Shown: positions 25,480 through 34,632, counted from the stretch's first letter. The stretch: 64,000 nt of DNA from JADGRB01 sp036267635 (GCA_036267635.1 DATAVR010000012.1:1-64000); one strand, 5' to 3'. The notes: generated by a model not told the origin, from the letters alone. Made by a program: numbers and translations.

Positions 25480-27768
25480 TCAGCGGCCGGTGCAGACGAA
25501 CAGGGTCGCCGACAGCGGCGGCAAGCGGTAGCCAAGTTGGTTGTCTTTGATTTCGGCGTCGGTCAGCGAGCGAATGTTGGACGAGGTGGCGTCGAAGGAG
25601 AAGACCTTCGCCCTGCCGTAGTTTCCCCCTTTGATGGCGATCTTGCCATTGAAGGCGGTGTGCTGCTCCTTGTTGATCACCAGCACGGTGAGCGTCCCCG
25701 GGTGCTTCGAGTCGGTGGCGGCGAAGACGGAGGCCTTGCCGAGATCGGCCGGCGCGGCAGCGACCGCGGTGTCGCCGAACACGCCCCCCTTACCGTCGTA
25801 ATTTCGGTAGATCTGGAACGCCGCCTTGATGTAGCCCGGCAGCTGGCTGTTGCCGGCGCCGTCGCCCCAGTAGTTCGCCAGGTAGAGCCCCTCGCGCCCG
25901 AACACGCCGAGGGCGTCGGCCTGCGCCAGCCCGCCCGAGATGTGGTCGCCCACGCCGAAGTTGTACTCGGTCATGGTCAGCTTGGTGCCGGGGTAGCGGG
26001 CGGCGATCTTCTCCTGCAGCCAGGGGATGAGGCGGATCGGTTTGCCGCCCAGCTCAGCGGCGATCCAGCTCTTCTCGACGTAGCTGGGGTCCCAGAGGCT
26101 GCGGGGCGCCTGCACGCGCGCCTCGACCGTCTTCGGCGTGACGTCCTTGTCGGTGATCCGCTTGGCGCCGCGCGCCTCCGGATACCAGTGGATGTCGAGC
26201 GCGTGCACCAGCCGCTGGTGGTGCTTCCCCTCCAGCTTCTTCATCGAGGCCAAGAAGAAGTCGAGGTAGGTGCCGTAGGTGGCGTTCTGGGCCGCGGCGT
26301 CGGGCGCGTCCTGCAGCGTCTTGTACTCGTTCCAGCCGTAAGCCACCGCGCCCAGCACGAACGCCGTCGGATCGACCTTGAGCAGGGCGGAGGCGGTCGC
26401 CTCGGTGCGGCTCACCATCTCGGCGTAGGTGGGCTTGTCGGGGTGGACGCGCGGGTGCGTGCTCGGCCAGAGCGCCGGCTCGTTGTCGAGCGAGTAGAAC
26501 CGGATCCCGCCATTGGCCGCCTTGCCGAGCTTGCCGACCAGCGTGTTCACGAACTCGTCTTCGTACACGACGCCGTCGCCGAGATCGGGCGAGGCGGCGA
26601 AGGGGCCGGGCTTCTGGGCCACCGATTTGTTCCAGCGCTTGCTGGGGGCCTTGTCGGCCTCGGGGACCGCGCCGCGCTTGTCGGCCGCGACGTAGTCGAC
26701 CAGCGGGACGGTGGCCAACGTCTCCATCCCGGCCTTGCGGTTCGCCAGCGCGAAGTCGATGAACTGCGCGCCCGGCACGGTGCAGTCGCTGTAGCCCATG
26801 ACCGTGCAGGGCCAGTCGTCGCTCGACTGGTTGTAGTCGCTGCCGGCGTTGGAGGCGTTGATCTCCCAGTTGTAGGCGGTCTGCCGGTTGCCGCCCATCC
26901 GGCGCACCGTCGCGCCGACGCCGTCGGCCGGCTGCGAGTTGACGCCGTAGACGTAGGGGCTGATCGGGCGGATGACGTCAGCGGTGGTCACGGCGATCGG
27001 CAGGTCGCCGCCCTCGGTCGGGGGCAGGGTGGCCAGCGCGGCGGCGGCCGCCTTGGCGGCGGCGGCCGCTTCGTGCTCGCGCTTGCGGTCGGCGGCCTGC
27101 GTGCTCGGCAGGTTCGAGTAAGCGACCTCCTTGCCGAAGCTCTCCAGCTTGACGCCGCCGATCTCCAGCGCCTCCGGGTCGTAGCCGAGGCGGAAGATGG
27201 CGTGCGCCTCGCCGGCGGCGTAGGCGCGGGCGGCCTTGAAGCGGACCTCGATCTTCGACCAGCCGGGCCCGCCCTGCACCGGGTACTGGATCGACTTGGT
27301 GTACGGCGAGCCGTTGAGCTCGAACACGAACTCCGTCTCGCCCGGGCCCCCTTCCTGCGGCGCCTCCGTGCGCAGATAGAACGTCGCCAGGATCGCGTCG
27401 CCGTTGTCGACGGGCGCGGCGGTGTCGGCCACCAACTGGACCGCCCACTCGTGTCCCGAGCCCTCCTTGACCGTCGCCCGGACGGCGTCGGTGAACGGCT
27501 GGCCGGTCACCGCGATCGGCGCCAGCTCGACCTTCTGCGCTTCGCCCTGCACCTTGAAGGCGGCGACGCCGGCGCCGCCCAGGAGATCGACGCGCGGCAG
27601 GCTGGCGATGCGCTCCTCGGCCGCGACCGTGGCGGCCGACGGCGGGGGGGCGGCCGGCGCGGCGACGGTGCCGGCGGGGGAGGGCGCCGTCCGCATGATG
27701 CAGGCGCCGCCGAAAAGTCCGATCCACGCGCCGAAAATCGCGCTCCAGCCTGGGGGCCGTTTTGACAT
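25480..27768 (-). CDS. Glycoside hydrolase family 44 lipoprotein (endoglucanase/xyloglucanase)
   Basis: This 762-residue lipoprotein has lipobox LFGGAC (Cys23). An N-terminal carbohydrate-binding-like beta domain spans about residues 55-200 and is followed by an Ala/Lys helical linker. The GH44 barrel shows YVYGVNSQPADGVG, RRMGGNRQTAYNWEINASNAG, acid/base Glu in YSLDNEPALW and nucleophile Glu in LTMTEYNFGVGD, then a C-terminal beta domain. GH44 enzymes cut internal beta-1,4-glucan bonds in cellulose derivatives and xyloglucan. The start at 27768 excludes an implausible antisense extension to 28833. It is the first gene of the operon and is divergent from a secreted GH3 across 78 bases. Confidence 0.93.
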   Translation of the reverse strand: MSKRPPGWSAIFGAWIGLFGGACIMRTAPSPAGTVAAPAAPPPSAATVAAEERIASLPRVDLLGGAGVAAFKVQGEAQKVELAPIAVTGQPFTDAVRATVKEGSGHEWAVQLVADTAAPVDNGDAILATFYLRTEAPQEGGPGETEFVFELNGSPYTKSIQYPVQGGPGWSKIEVRFKAARAYAAGEAHAIFRLGYDPEALEIGGVKLESFGKEVAYSNLPSTQAADRKREHEAAAAAKAAAAALATLPPTEGGDLPIAVTTADVIRPISPYVYGVNSQPADGVGATVRRMGGNRQTAYNWEINASNAGSDYNQSSDDWPCTVMGYSDCTVPGAQFIDFALANRKAGMETLATVPLVDYVAADKRGAVPEADKAPSKRWNKSVAQKPGPFAASPDLGDGVVYEDEFVNTLVGKLGKAANGGIRFYSLDNEPALWPSTHPRVHPDKPTYAEMVSRTEATASALLKVDPTAFVLGAVAYGWNEYKTLQDAPDAAAQNATYGTYLDFFLASMKKLEGKHHQRLVHALDIHWYPEARGAKRITDKDVTPKTVEARVQAPRSLWDPSYVEKSWIAAELGGKPIRLIPWLQEKIAARYPGTKLTMTEYNFGVGDHISGGLAQADALGVFGREGLYLANYWGDGAGNSQLPGYIKAAFQIYRNYDGKGGVFGDTAVAAAPADLGKASVFAATDSKHPGTLTVLVINKEQHTAFNGKIAIKGGNYGRAKVFSFDATSSNIRSLTDAEIKDNQLGYRLPPLSATLFVCTGR

Positions 27769-27846
27769 GCGCGGCAGGTTAGCCAATTCACCGGCGGCGG
27801 GGAAGCCGCGCTTTTCTCCGCAACATCTGAGGTATCTTCCGCGCTC

Positions 27847-30186
27847 ATGAGCCCCCGCCAGAAGGTGTTCGTGAGGCTGATCGTCGTCTCGGCGCTCGCT
27901 TGCGCGGGCGCGGTAGGGCGTGCAGCCGAGCCGCCGCCGCCCTACCGCGATCCGAAGCGCTCGGTCGCAGAACGCGTCGCCGATCTGCTGACCCGGATGA
28001 CGCTGACCGAGAAGGTGGCGCAGCTCGGGAGCGTCAACTGGGACAAGAACGCCATCGACGATCCGAAGACGCATGAGCTGTCGCCAGCGCTGGCCGGCAA
28101 GCTGATGCCCGACGGCATCGGCGAGATCACGCGCCCCTCCGATCGGCACGACGCGCGCGGGGCGGTCGCCTTCGCCAACGCGATTCAGAAGTTCCTGGTT
28201 GAAAAAACCCGCCTCGGAATTCCGGCCCTCCTGCACGAGGAGGCGCTGCACGGCTTCGTGGCGCCGGGGGGGACCAGCTTCCCGCAGGCGCTCGGTCTGG
28301 CCGCTACCTTCGATCCGGCGCTGGCGGAGGAGATCTTCACGGTGGCCGCGCGCCAGGCGCGCGCGCGCGGCGTGCAGCACGTGCTGGCCCCGGTCGTCGA
28401 CGTGGCGCGCGATCCGCGCTGGGGGCGCATCGAGGAGACCTACGGCGAGGATCCCTATCTGGTGACCCGCATGGGCGTCGCCGCCATCCAGGGGTTCCAG
28501 GGGCGCCAGGGGGCCGACGCGTCGGTCGACGCGCACCACGTCCTCGCCACCGCCAAGCACTTCACCGCGCACGGGACGCCCGAGGGGGGGCGCAACACGG
28601 CGCCCGGAAATTGGTCGCCGCACGTCATCCGCGAGGTGTTTCTGCCGCCGTTCGAGGCGGCGGTGCGCGAGGCCAACGTGGCGACGGTGATGGCCAGCTA
28701 CAACGAGCTCGACGGGATCCCGTCGCACGCCAACCACTGGTTGCTGACCGATCTTTTGCGCGGGGAGTGGGGTTTCAAGGGGCTGGTCGTCTCCGACTAC
28801 TTCGGCATCGCCGAGCTCGAGCGCAAGCACCACGTGGTGGCGACGCTCCCCGAGGCGGGGCGCGCGGCGCTCGCCGCCGGGGTCGATCTGGAGGTGCCGC
28901 AGTTCGAAGGGTTCGCCTCGCTGGCCGCCGACGTGAAGGCGGGGCGCGTGCCGCAGGCATCAATCGATCACGCGGTGGCGCGCGTGCTGCGCGCCAAGTT
29001 CCTGCTCGGCCTCTTCGAGCACCCCTACGTCGATGCGAACCTCGAAGCCGAGCGTCCGGCCGATCGCGCGCTCGCCCGCCGCGCCGCCGACGAGACCATC
29101 GTGCTGCTCAAGAACGACCGCAACACGCTGCCGCTCGATCCCAAGCGGCTCAAGTCGCTGGCGGTCATCGGCCCCAACGCGGCGGTCACCCGGCTCGGTG
29201 GCTACAGCGGCGTCCCCGATCATCCGGTCAGCGTCCTCGACGGCCTGCGGGCGCGGCTCGGTGACAAGGTCAAGGTGACCACCGCGCCCGGCTGCGGCCT
29301 GACCAAGGGGAACCGCGGTTGGGCCGACGACCTGGTCGAGCTGTCCGATCCCGCGGAGGACGCGCGCCTCACCGCCGAGGCGGCCAAGGTGGCGGCGGCG
29401 GCCGACGTGGTGCTGCTGGTCCTGGGACAGAACGAGCAGCTCTCGCGCGAGGGGTGGGCCGACAACCACCAGGGCGATCGGACGTCGCTCGATCTCCCCG
29501 GCAAGCAGATGGAGCTGGCGCGCGCGGTGCTGGCCGCCGGCAAGCCGACGATCCTGCTCTTGATTCACGGGAGCCCGCTGACGATCCCCGAGCTGTCGCA
29601 AAATGTGCCGGCGATTCTCGACGGGTTCTATCTGGGCGAGGAGACCGGCACGGCGGTCGCCGACGTACTGTTCGGAGACGTCAGCCCGGCCGGGCGGCTG
29701 CCGGTCAGCGTACCGCGCTCGATCGGCACCATCCCCGCCTACTACGACTACAAGCCGTCGGCGCGCCGTCTGTATCTCTTCGAGCAGCCGGGCCCCGAGT
29801 GGCCGTTCGGCTATGGCCTGTCGTACACGACGTTCAAGTACGACAAGCTGGCGGTGAAGCCCGAGAAGATCGCGCCCGACGGCAAGACGACCGTCTCGGT
29901 GACGGTGACCAACAGCGGCAAGCGCGCCTCCGACGAGGTGGTGCAGCTCTACATCCACGATCTCGTCAGCTCGGTCACCCGGCCGGTCCAGGAGCTGAAG
30001 GGGTTCCGGCGCATCCACCTCAAGGCGGGCGAGTCGAAGAAGGTCGAGTTCCCGCTCGGCTTCGACGAGCTCTCCTTCTACGACGTGAACATGAAGCGGA
30101 TCGTCGAGCCGGGCCGTTTCGAGGTGATGGTTGGCGGCAGCTCCGACAAGGTCAGCAAGGTCAGCCTGGACGTCGCCGCCCGCTGA
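27847..30186 (+). CDS. Secreted glycoside hydrolase family 3 beta-glucosidase
   Basis: This 779-residue enzyme has a cleavable signal peptide (VRLIVVSALACAGAVGRAA, cut near residue 27). GH3 landmarks are RMTLTEKVAQLG, LLHEEALHGF, RDPRWGRIEETYGEDPYL, KHFTAHG, the nucleophile Asp317 in LVVSDYFGI, the second domain with LFGDVSPAGRLPVS, and an FnIII-like C-terminus (PFGYGLSYTTF, NSGKRASDEVVQLYI). The layout matches BglX-type periplasmic beta-glucosidases. It faces the GH44 operon across a 78-base divergent region, so the two are likely controlled together. It complements the cytoplasmic GH3 by acting outside the inner membrane. Confidence 0.94.
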   Translation: MSPRQKVFVRLIVVSALACAGAVGRAAEPPPPYRDPKRSVAERVADLLTRMTLTEKVAQLGSVNWDKNAIDDPKTHELSPALAGKLMPDGIGEITRPSDRHDARGAVAFANAIQKFLVEKTRLGIPALLHEEALHGFVAPGGTSFPQALGLAATFDPALAEEIFTVAARQARARGVQHVLAPVVDVARDPRWGRIEETYGEDPYLVTRMGVAAIQGFQGRQGADASVDAHHVLATAKHFTAHGTPEGGRNTAPGNWSPHVIREVFLPPFEAAVREANVATVMASYNELDGIPSHANHWLLTDLLRGEWGFKGLVVSDYFGIAELERKHHVVATLPEAGRAALAAGVDLEVPQFEGFASLAADVKAGRVPQASIDHAVARVLRAKFLLGLFEHPYVDANLEAERPADRALARRAADETIVLLKNDRNTLPLDPKRLKSLAVIGPNAAVTRLGGYSGVPDHPVSVLDGLRARLGDKVKVTTAPGCGLTKGNRGWADDLVELSDPAEDARLTAEAAKVAAAADVVLLVLGQNEQLSREGWADNHQGDRTSLDLPGKQMELARAVLAAGKPTILLLIHGSPLTIPELSQNVPAILDGFYLGEETGTAVADVLFGDVSPAGRLPVSVPRSIGTIPAYYDYKPSARRLYLFEQPGPEWPFGYGLSYTTFKYDKLAVKPEKIAPDGKTTVSVTVTNSGKRASDEVVQLYIHDLVSSVTRPVQELKGFRRIHLKAGESKKVEFPLGFDELSFYDVNMKRIVEPGRFEVMVGGSSDKVSKVSLDVAAR

Positions 30187-30233
30187 CTTCGCCGCGCCGA
30201 AGGCCTCTGTTACGATGAAAGCCGGAGGGCCAC

Positions 30234-30767
30234 ATGAACGATGCCCGCGCGCTGATCGAGCAGCTCCAATCCGCCCACGCCTCGGCCAAGGTCGACGACG
30301 TCGGTTCGTACGAAAGCCTGGTCAACCCGATCGTGGCGCTCACCGAGGCGTTGCGCGAGGGCTACCAGGTCTCGATGCAGGAGCAGGTCCGGGCGCTCAT
30401 CGACAAGATGCGAGCCGGAACGTTCCTCAGTCCGGCCGATCTGGCGACGATGGAGAGCTTCATCGTCGGTGACGCCGAGGCCTACACGCGCCTGGAGAAC
30501 AACTTTCAGGACTGGCTGATTGAGCTCGGCCGCTTGGTCGGCGTGCTCGGCGGCATGAGCGAGGGCCTGCAGGGGAGCGGCTGGCTCGACGCGCTCGGCG
30601 AGATCGAGGACGCCCACCGCGTGCTCAACGACATCTGCAACTACTTGCAGCAAAAAGAGCGCGTCACCCGCTTCCGCAAGACCGTCGCCGACGGTCTCAC
30701 CCCCGAGCGCACGCAGATGTTGATCGAGATCCTGAAAGAGCTGCGCACGCCGATGGCCCGCATCTAG
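30234..30767 (+). CDS. Unknown alpha-helical protein
   Basis: This 177-residue protein starts after a clear ribosome site (GGAGGGCCAC). It has no signal peptide, no membrane segment and no Cys-rich motif apart from one Cys (DICNYL). The composition (regular Leu/Ile/Val with Glu/Gln/Arg) predicts almost entirely alpha helix, with a TPR-unlike pattern. A run at EGYQVSMQEQVRALIDKM and a C-terminal segment ERTQMLIEILKELRTPMARI are amphipathic. I do not recognise a family. It lies 47 bases after the beta-glucosidase and is convergent with the arabinanase, so it may be cotranscribed with the former. Confidence 0.75.
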   Translation: MNDARALIEQLQSAHASAKVDDVGSYESLVNPIVALTEALREGYQVSMQEQVRALIDKMRAGTFLSPADLATMESFIVGDAEAYTRLENNFQDWLIELGRLVGVLGGMSEGLQGSGWLDALGEIEDAHRVLNDICNYLQQKERVTRFRKTVADGLTPERTQMLIEILKELRTPMARI

Positions 30768-30783
30768 CGGCTATTTGTGCCGG

Positions 30784-32139
30784 CTACGGCCCGCCGGAGA
30801 CCGGCCAGCCGTTGGCGTCCCAGGCGATCTCGGAGATGCGCAGGGTGGCGGCGCCGCTCGAGCTCCCCTTGAGCGCGTGATACATGTTGTAGGTCTTGTT
30901 GTTGTAAACAATCACGGCGTTGTGGCCGGGGGCGGTCCAGCTGGCGTTCCCCTGCACCAGCAGCGTGCCGCCGCCCGACATGAGCGACGTGCCGGCCATG
31001 TCGGTGTACGGCCCGGTCACCGTCGTCGAACGCCCGACGCGGATGTTGTAGTCGTAGGCGCCGCTGCAGCAGGAGCCCCACGACGAGAACAGGTAGTAGT
31101 AGCCGCAGCGCTTGAACACCCACCCGCCCTCCAGGCTCCCCTTGGAGTTCGCCCCGTTGGCCAGCGAGTAAAGCGTCGTGTCGGCGCGGAGGCCGGTGGA
31201 GGCGTCCAGCTTGACCATCTTGAGGCCGCTCCAGAAGCTCCCGAACTCGAGCCAGGGCGTTCCGGCGTCGTCGATGACGACGTTCGGATCGATGGCGTTC
31301 CAGTTGTCGGTCTCTCCCATGTTCGAGCAGAGCACCTGTCCCTGATCGGCCCAGCTGCCGCTGTCGAGCGCCGCCCGCGTCGCCTGCCCGATGCACGACT
31401 TGTTGCTGCCGAACGTCGAGGCCGCGTAATAGAGGTGATAGACGCCGCCGAAGTAAGAGATGTCCGGCGCCCACAGGTTGGTCGCCCCGGTGGCCGTCGC
31501 GGCCCACGACGGCAGCGCCAGCGGCGTCGCGGCGTTGTTCCAGGTCGTGAGGTTGGTCGACGTCTTGGCGATGAGGCCGGTCGCCGCCAGGTAGATCGTG
31601 CTGCCGAGGACGTACGCCGCCGGATCGTGCGCGCCGAGGCTCCCCGTCAGTGTCAGCGCCTGCGGTGGGTTGTTGGCGTCGTAGGTTTCGCCCGGGCAGG
31701 ACGACATTCCGCCGACGCCTCCGGTTCCTGTGGTGCCGCCGGCGCCGGTCGCGCCCGACGACCCGCCTTGCCCCTTGCTCCCCGCGGCGCCGCCGGTTCC
31801 GGTCGCCCCGCCTTTGCCGCCGGCGCCCGCGGCGCCGCCAGAGCCAGTCGCGCCACCGGTCGCGGTCGCTCCGCCTGTGCCGGTCGCTCCCCCCGAGCCA
31901 CCGCCAGAGCCGGTCGCGCCGCCGGTTCCGGTCGCGCCGCCAGAGCCGGTCGCGCCGCCGGCTCCTGTTGCGCCGCCCGAGCCGGTCGCACCGCCTGAGC
32001 CCGTTGTGCCGCCGGTTTCGGTCGCGCCGCCGGTACCTTCCCCGTTGCCGCCGGTGCCGGTCGTCGTCCCCGTCCCCGATTGCGAGCAGGCGAGCAGCGC
32101 GCAGAAACCCAACGATGCGATGGTGGTGCGAATGTTCAT
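30784..32139 (-). CDS. Glycoside hydrolase family 43 endo-alpha-1,5-L-arabinanase lipoprotein
   Basis: This 451-residue lipoprotein has lipobox CALLAC (Cys18), a linker of about 120 residues (TGGATGSGGATG type) and a five-bladed GH43 catalytic domain. The three carboxylates appear in AHDPAAYV (base Asp), NAIDPNVVID (Asp) and SLEGGWVFKRCGYYYL (acid Glu). The string LWAPDISYFGGVYHLYYAAS, the segment EFGSFWSGLKMVKLD, the CCSG pair and IRVGRSTTVTGPY are characteristic of arabinanases, which cut arabinan side chains of pectin. The ATG overlaps the stop of the upstream GH43 gene (ATGA), so they form an operon. Confidence 0.92.
   Translation of the reverse strand: MNIRTTIASLGFCALLACSQSGTGTTTGTGGNGEGTGGATETGGTTGSGGATGSGGATGAGGATGSGGATGTGGATGSGGGSGGATGTGGATATGGATGSGGAAGAGGKGGATGTGGAAGSKGQGGSSGATGAGGTTGTGGVGGMSSCPGETYDANNPPQALTLTGSLGAHDPAAYVLGSTIYLAATGLIAKTSTNLTTWNNAATPLALPSWAATATGATNLWAPDISYFGGVYHLYYAASTFGSNKSCIGQATRAALDSGSWADQGQVLCSNMGETDNWNAIDPNVVIDDAGTPWLEFGSFWSGLKMVKLDASTGLRADTTLYSLANGANSKGSLEGGWVFKRCGYYYLFSSWGSCCSGAYDYNIRVGRSTTVTGPYTDMAGTSLMSGGGTLLVQGNASWTAPGHNAVIVYNNKTYNMYHALKGSSSGAATLRISEIAWDANGWPVSGGP
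31720..32070 (-). repeat. Gly/Thr linker repeat of the arabinanase
   Basis: Tandem units encode TGGATGSGGATG-type sequence between the lipid anchor and the catalytic domain, with 9- and 18-base periodicity and variable third positions. Confidence 0.8.
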
Positions 32140-34124
32140 GAGCCCGTCCTTACGAAGGTGAAGTCATCGAGGGTGACCGACTGGTTGGCGGCGGCCGTGG
32201 TGGTGACGCCGATCTGGCACGTTCCGTTAGTGACCGCGATGCCGGTAATCATCACTTGCGTGAAGCCCGTCATGGCCTTGGTGAGCGAGGCGTCCTTCTC
32301 GGCGCCACCGTAGCCTGTGGCGTAGAGGTTGGCGGTCGTCTGGCCGCCCGTGCTCTTGGCCCAGACCGAGAGCGTGTACGTTCCGTTGGGCAGGGCGGTC
32401 ACCGCCTGGTTGAGCGTCGCCTGGTAGGCGCCCGTCGAGGTGAGCTGCCAGCTCCAGTTGCCGGTGTGGCCGCCCGAGACGTTGGTGTAGGGCGTCACGC
32501 CGCCGCCGCCGGTGGTGGTGGTCGTGGTCCAGCCGGCCGGCTGGGTCATCGCCACGCGGTCGGCCTCGAAGCTGGGATTGAGCGCGTAGTTGTTGTCGGG
32601 GCCGACGCTCCAGGTTCCGGCCGCGGCGCTCAACGACCACTCGGACAGCGAGGCCATGGTCGGTGTCGTGCCGCTGAACGTGAGCGGGCACCACTCGTTG
32701 TAACCGAGCCCGTTGCCGGCGAAGTCGCTCCAGCGATCGCCCGCGAAGATGACCGTCGTTCCGGCCGTCCCTTTGACGGTGATGAAGAAGCCGGTTTGCG
32801 ACACGTGGCTGAAGTCGTTGTCGGTGTTCCCGATGACTCCCTCGGCGCCGTAGGGGCCTATGATGTTGCTGGCCGCGATGTAGTAGCTGTGCGAGGCATT
32901 CCAGCCGTGCAGATCCGACGAGCAGAAGTAGTACATCCCATTGTACTTGAACATCGTGTTTCCCTCGCGCCCGGCGCCGCCGAAGATGCGGGTCGCCGCG
33001 TCGATGCTCAACGAATCGGAGGCGTGGACGGGCGCGACGTAAAGGTTGCTGCGCCCGCTGCTCGACGAGCAGATGAGGTACGACTTGCCGTCGTCGTCGG
33101 TGAAGATCGTCTGGTCGCCGGTCGTCGTGTTGGCGACGTTGGTGACCACCGCCTGCACGTGATCGAATGCGAACGTCCCGGTCGGCGTGTCGCTGGTGGC
33201 GAAGAGCTCGCCGGTCCCCGCCGGACCACCTTGGTACTGCGAGATGAGAACGTACTTCTTGGTGGTGGCGTTGTAGACGACGCCCATCCGGCCGATCCAG
33301 GTCCCCGAATCGACGTTGGCGCCGAGGCTGGCGGTGGTGAGGACATCGTTCTCGTGTTTCCAGGTGACGAGATCGGTCGACGAGTAGCAGGTGACGGCAA
33401 CGAAGGTGGTGTCGCTGTTCTTCTTCGTGTTGGCGGCGTAGGTGACGGCGCCGTTGTACTTCACCCCGTACCAGTAGTAGGTGCCGTTGAAGCTGAAGAC
33501 ACCGCCGCCTTGCGAGTAGATCGGCGTTCCCGAGGTGTCCTTCCAGAAGAGGTCGTTGTGGATCAGCGCGCCAGTCGCACCCGCCGCACCGCCGGCGCCG
33601 GTTGCGCCACCCGTGCCGGTCGTGCCGCCGGTTCCGGTCGCGCCGCCGGTGCCGGTCGCGCCACCCGTGCCGGTCGTGCCGCCGGTTCCGGTCGCACCGC
33701 CGGTGCCGGTCGTGCCGCCGGTGCCGCTGCCGCCCTTACCGCCGGTTCCCGGCAGGCCGCCCGTCCCGGTGACGCCGCCGGTCCCGGTGCCGCCGCTCCC
33801 CGCTCCGGCGGCTCCGCCGGTTCCGGTCGCGCCGCCGTTCCCGGTCGCGCCGCCCGTGCTCGACGATCCGCCCTCGCCGGTGGCGGTTGCGCCGCCGGCT
33901 CCCGTCGCGCCGCCGGCTCCGGTCGCGCCGCCGTTCCCGGGCGAACCGCCTGCCGGCGATCCGCCGGTGTCGCCGCCGTCGCCCGATTGCCCGCCGCTGC
34001 CCGCGGTCGAGCTCGAGCCTGCCCCTCCGCATCCGACCGAGATCAGCGCCGCGCCGATCGCTACGCGCAGGATCTTCCTCGGCCAGGAAGAGGGAGGCGA
34101 TCTGTGGTCGGTCCGTGGGGGCAT
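32136..34124 (-). CDS. Glycoside hydrolase family 43-like lipoprotein with C-terminal carbohydrate-binding module
   Basis: This 662-residue lipoprotein has lipobox LISVGC (Cys32), about 150 residues of TGTGGATGTGGTTG linker, a GH43-type five-bladed propeller and a C-terminal jelly-roll module. The propeller opens with IYSQGGGVFSFNGTYYWYGV and CYSSTDLVTWKHEND; this opening is close to exo-beta-1,3-galactanase-type GH43 (subfamily 24). The C-terminal module (from NPSFEADRVAMTQPAGW to TLDDFTFVRTG) is like modules attached to galactanases. The start at 34124 follows AAAGGA. It is the first gene of the operon with the arabinanase. The substrate is probably galactan or arabinogalactan; the subfamily is inferred. 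Confidence 0.85.
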   Translation of the reverse strand: MPPRTDHRSPPSSWPRKILRVAIGAALISVGCGGAGSSSTAGSGGQSGDGGDTGGSPAGGSPGNGGATGAGGATGAGGATATGEGGSSSTGGATGNGGATGTGGAAGAGSGGTGTGGVTGTGGLPGTGGKGGSGTGGTTGTGGATGTGGTTGTGGATGTGGATGTGGTTGTGGATGAGGAAGATGALIHNDLFWKDTSGTPIYSQGGGVFSFNGTYYWYGVKYNGAVTYAANTKKNSDTTFVAVTCYSSTDLVTWKHENDVLTTASLGANVDSGTWIGRMGVVYNATTKKYVLISQYQGGPAGTGELFATSDTPTGTFAFDHVQAVVTNVANTTTGDQTIFTDDDGKSYLICSSSSGRSNLYVAPVHASDSLSIDAATRIFGGAGREGNTMFKYNGMYYFCSSDLHGWNASHSYYIAASNIIGPYGAEGVIGNTDNDFSHVSQTGFFITVKGTAGTTVIFAGDRWSDFAGNGLGYNEWCPLTFSGTTPTMASLSEWSLSAAAGTWSVGPDNNYALNPSFEADRVAMTQPAGWTTTTTTGGGGVTPYTNVSGGHTGNWSWQLTSTGAYQATLNQAVTALPNGTYTLSVWAKSTGGQTTANLYATGYGGAEKDASLTKAMTGFTQVMITGIAVTNGTCQIGVTTTAAANQSVTLDDFTFVRTGS
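33580..34030 (-). repeat. Gly/Thr linker repeat of the GH43-like enzyme
   Basis: About 25 degenerate copies of an 18-base unit encode TGTGGA/TGTGGT hexads. This is one of the longest linkers in the window. Synonymous differences between units are common. Confidence 0.85.
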
Positions 34125-34228
34125 GGATGGTCCTTTAGAAGGACAAAGGGGGCGCCGGCAGGGATCTGTTGCCGGCGGGTATCCAGATCGGTCACTTAGT
34201 TCTTGGATGAGGTGCCGCATCGCGACAT

Positions 34229-34248
34229 GCGGGCGAATTCAAGCCCGC
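34229..34248. promoter_or_regulatory. Stem-loop in the divergent region upstream of the small secreted protein
   Basis: A 6-bp stem GCGGGC/GCCCGC with an 8-base loop containing GAATTC lies between the divergent GH43-like and 108-residue protein genes. It could be an operator or leader structure; the evidence is only the inverted repeat. Confidence 0.3.
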
Positions 34249-34305
34249 CCCCGATGGCCAACTCGACCTCGCGCACCGAGGTTTCGCAGTCAAAGGAGAC
34301 CACCG

Positions 34306-34632
34306 ATGAAACGGACCTTGATGGCACTGATCCCCGCGGCACTGATGACCTTCGGCTCTGCGGCGTTCGCCGCCGATCCGGCCGCCAAGCCTGATTGCTC
34401 CGAGCAGCAGAAGGCGCTCGACGACGCCAGCGCGGCGGCGAAGACCGCCAGCGCCAAGCCCGACCTTTCGACCTGCAAGGAGATGAAGGGCAAGGACAAG
34501 AGCGACTGTGAGAAGCCGCTGAAGGATAAAGCGAAGTCCGACGCCAAGGCGGCCAAGGAGAACTCGAAGGCCACCAAGACGGCGCTCGAGTGTTGCAAGA
34601 ACCCGAGGAAGAAGGGGGGCTGCAACCCGTAG
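34306..34632 (+). CDS. Small secreted Lys/Ala-rich protein with six cysteines
   Basis: This 108-residue protein has a clear signal peptide (MKRTLMALIPAALMTFGSAAFA, cut before AD) and a ribosome site AAAGGAGA. The mature part is highly charged, Lys/Ala/Asp-rich, with Cys at 31, 57, 68, 96, 97 and 106, and ends KKGGCNP. The middle is helix-prone. The even number of Cys suggests disulfides or metal binding. No family is recognised. It stands alone, followed by a strong terminator hairpin, which suggests high expression as a single-gene transcript. Confidence 0.82.
   Translation: MKRTLMALIPAALMTFGSAAFAADPAAKPDCSEQQKALDDASAAAKTASAKPDLSTCKEMKGKDKSDCEKPLKDKAKSDAKAAKENSKATKTALECCKNPRKKGGCNP

Noticed and set aside
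25537..27765. 742-residue plus-strand frame over the GH44 gene
   Set aside because: Antisense shadow of a complete GH44 enzyme with catalytic residues.
33535..34305. Pro/Val repeat frame (APPVPV type) antisense to the Gly/Thr linkers, also at 9544, 31730, 34828 and 54340
   Set aside because: It is the reverse complement of the linker repeats and lacks a signal or domain; the linker strand has lipoboxes and enzymes.
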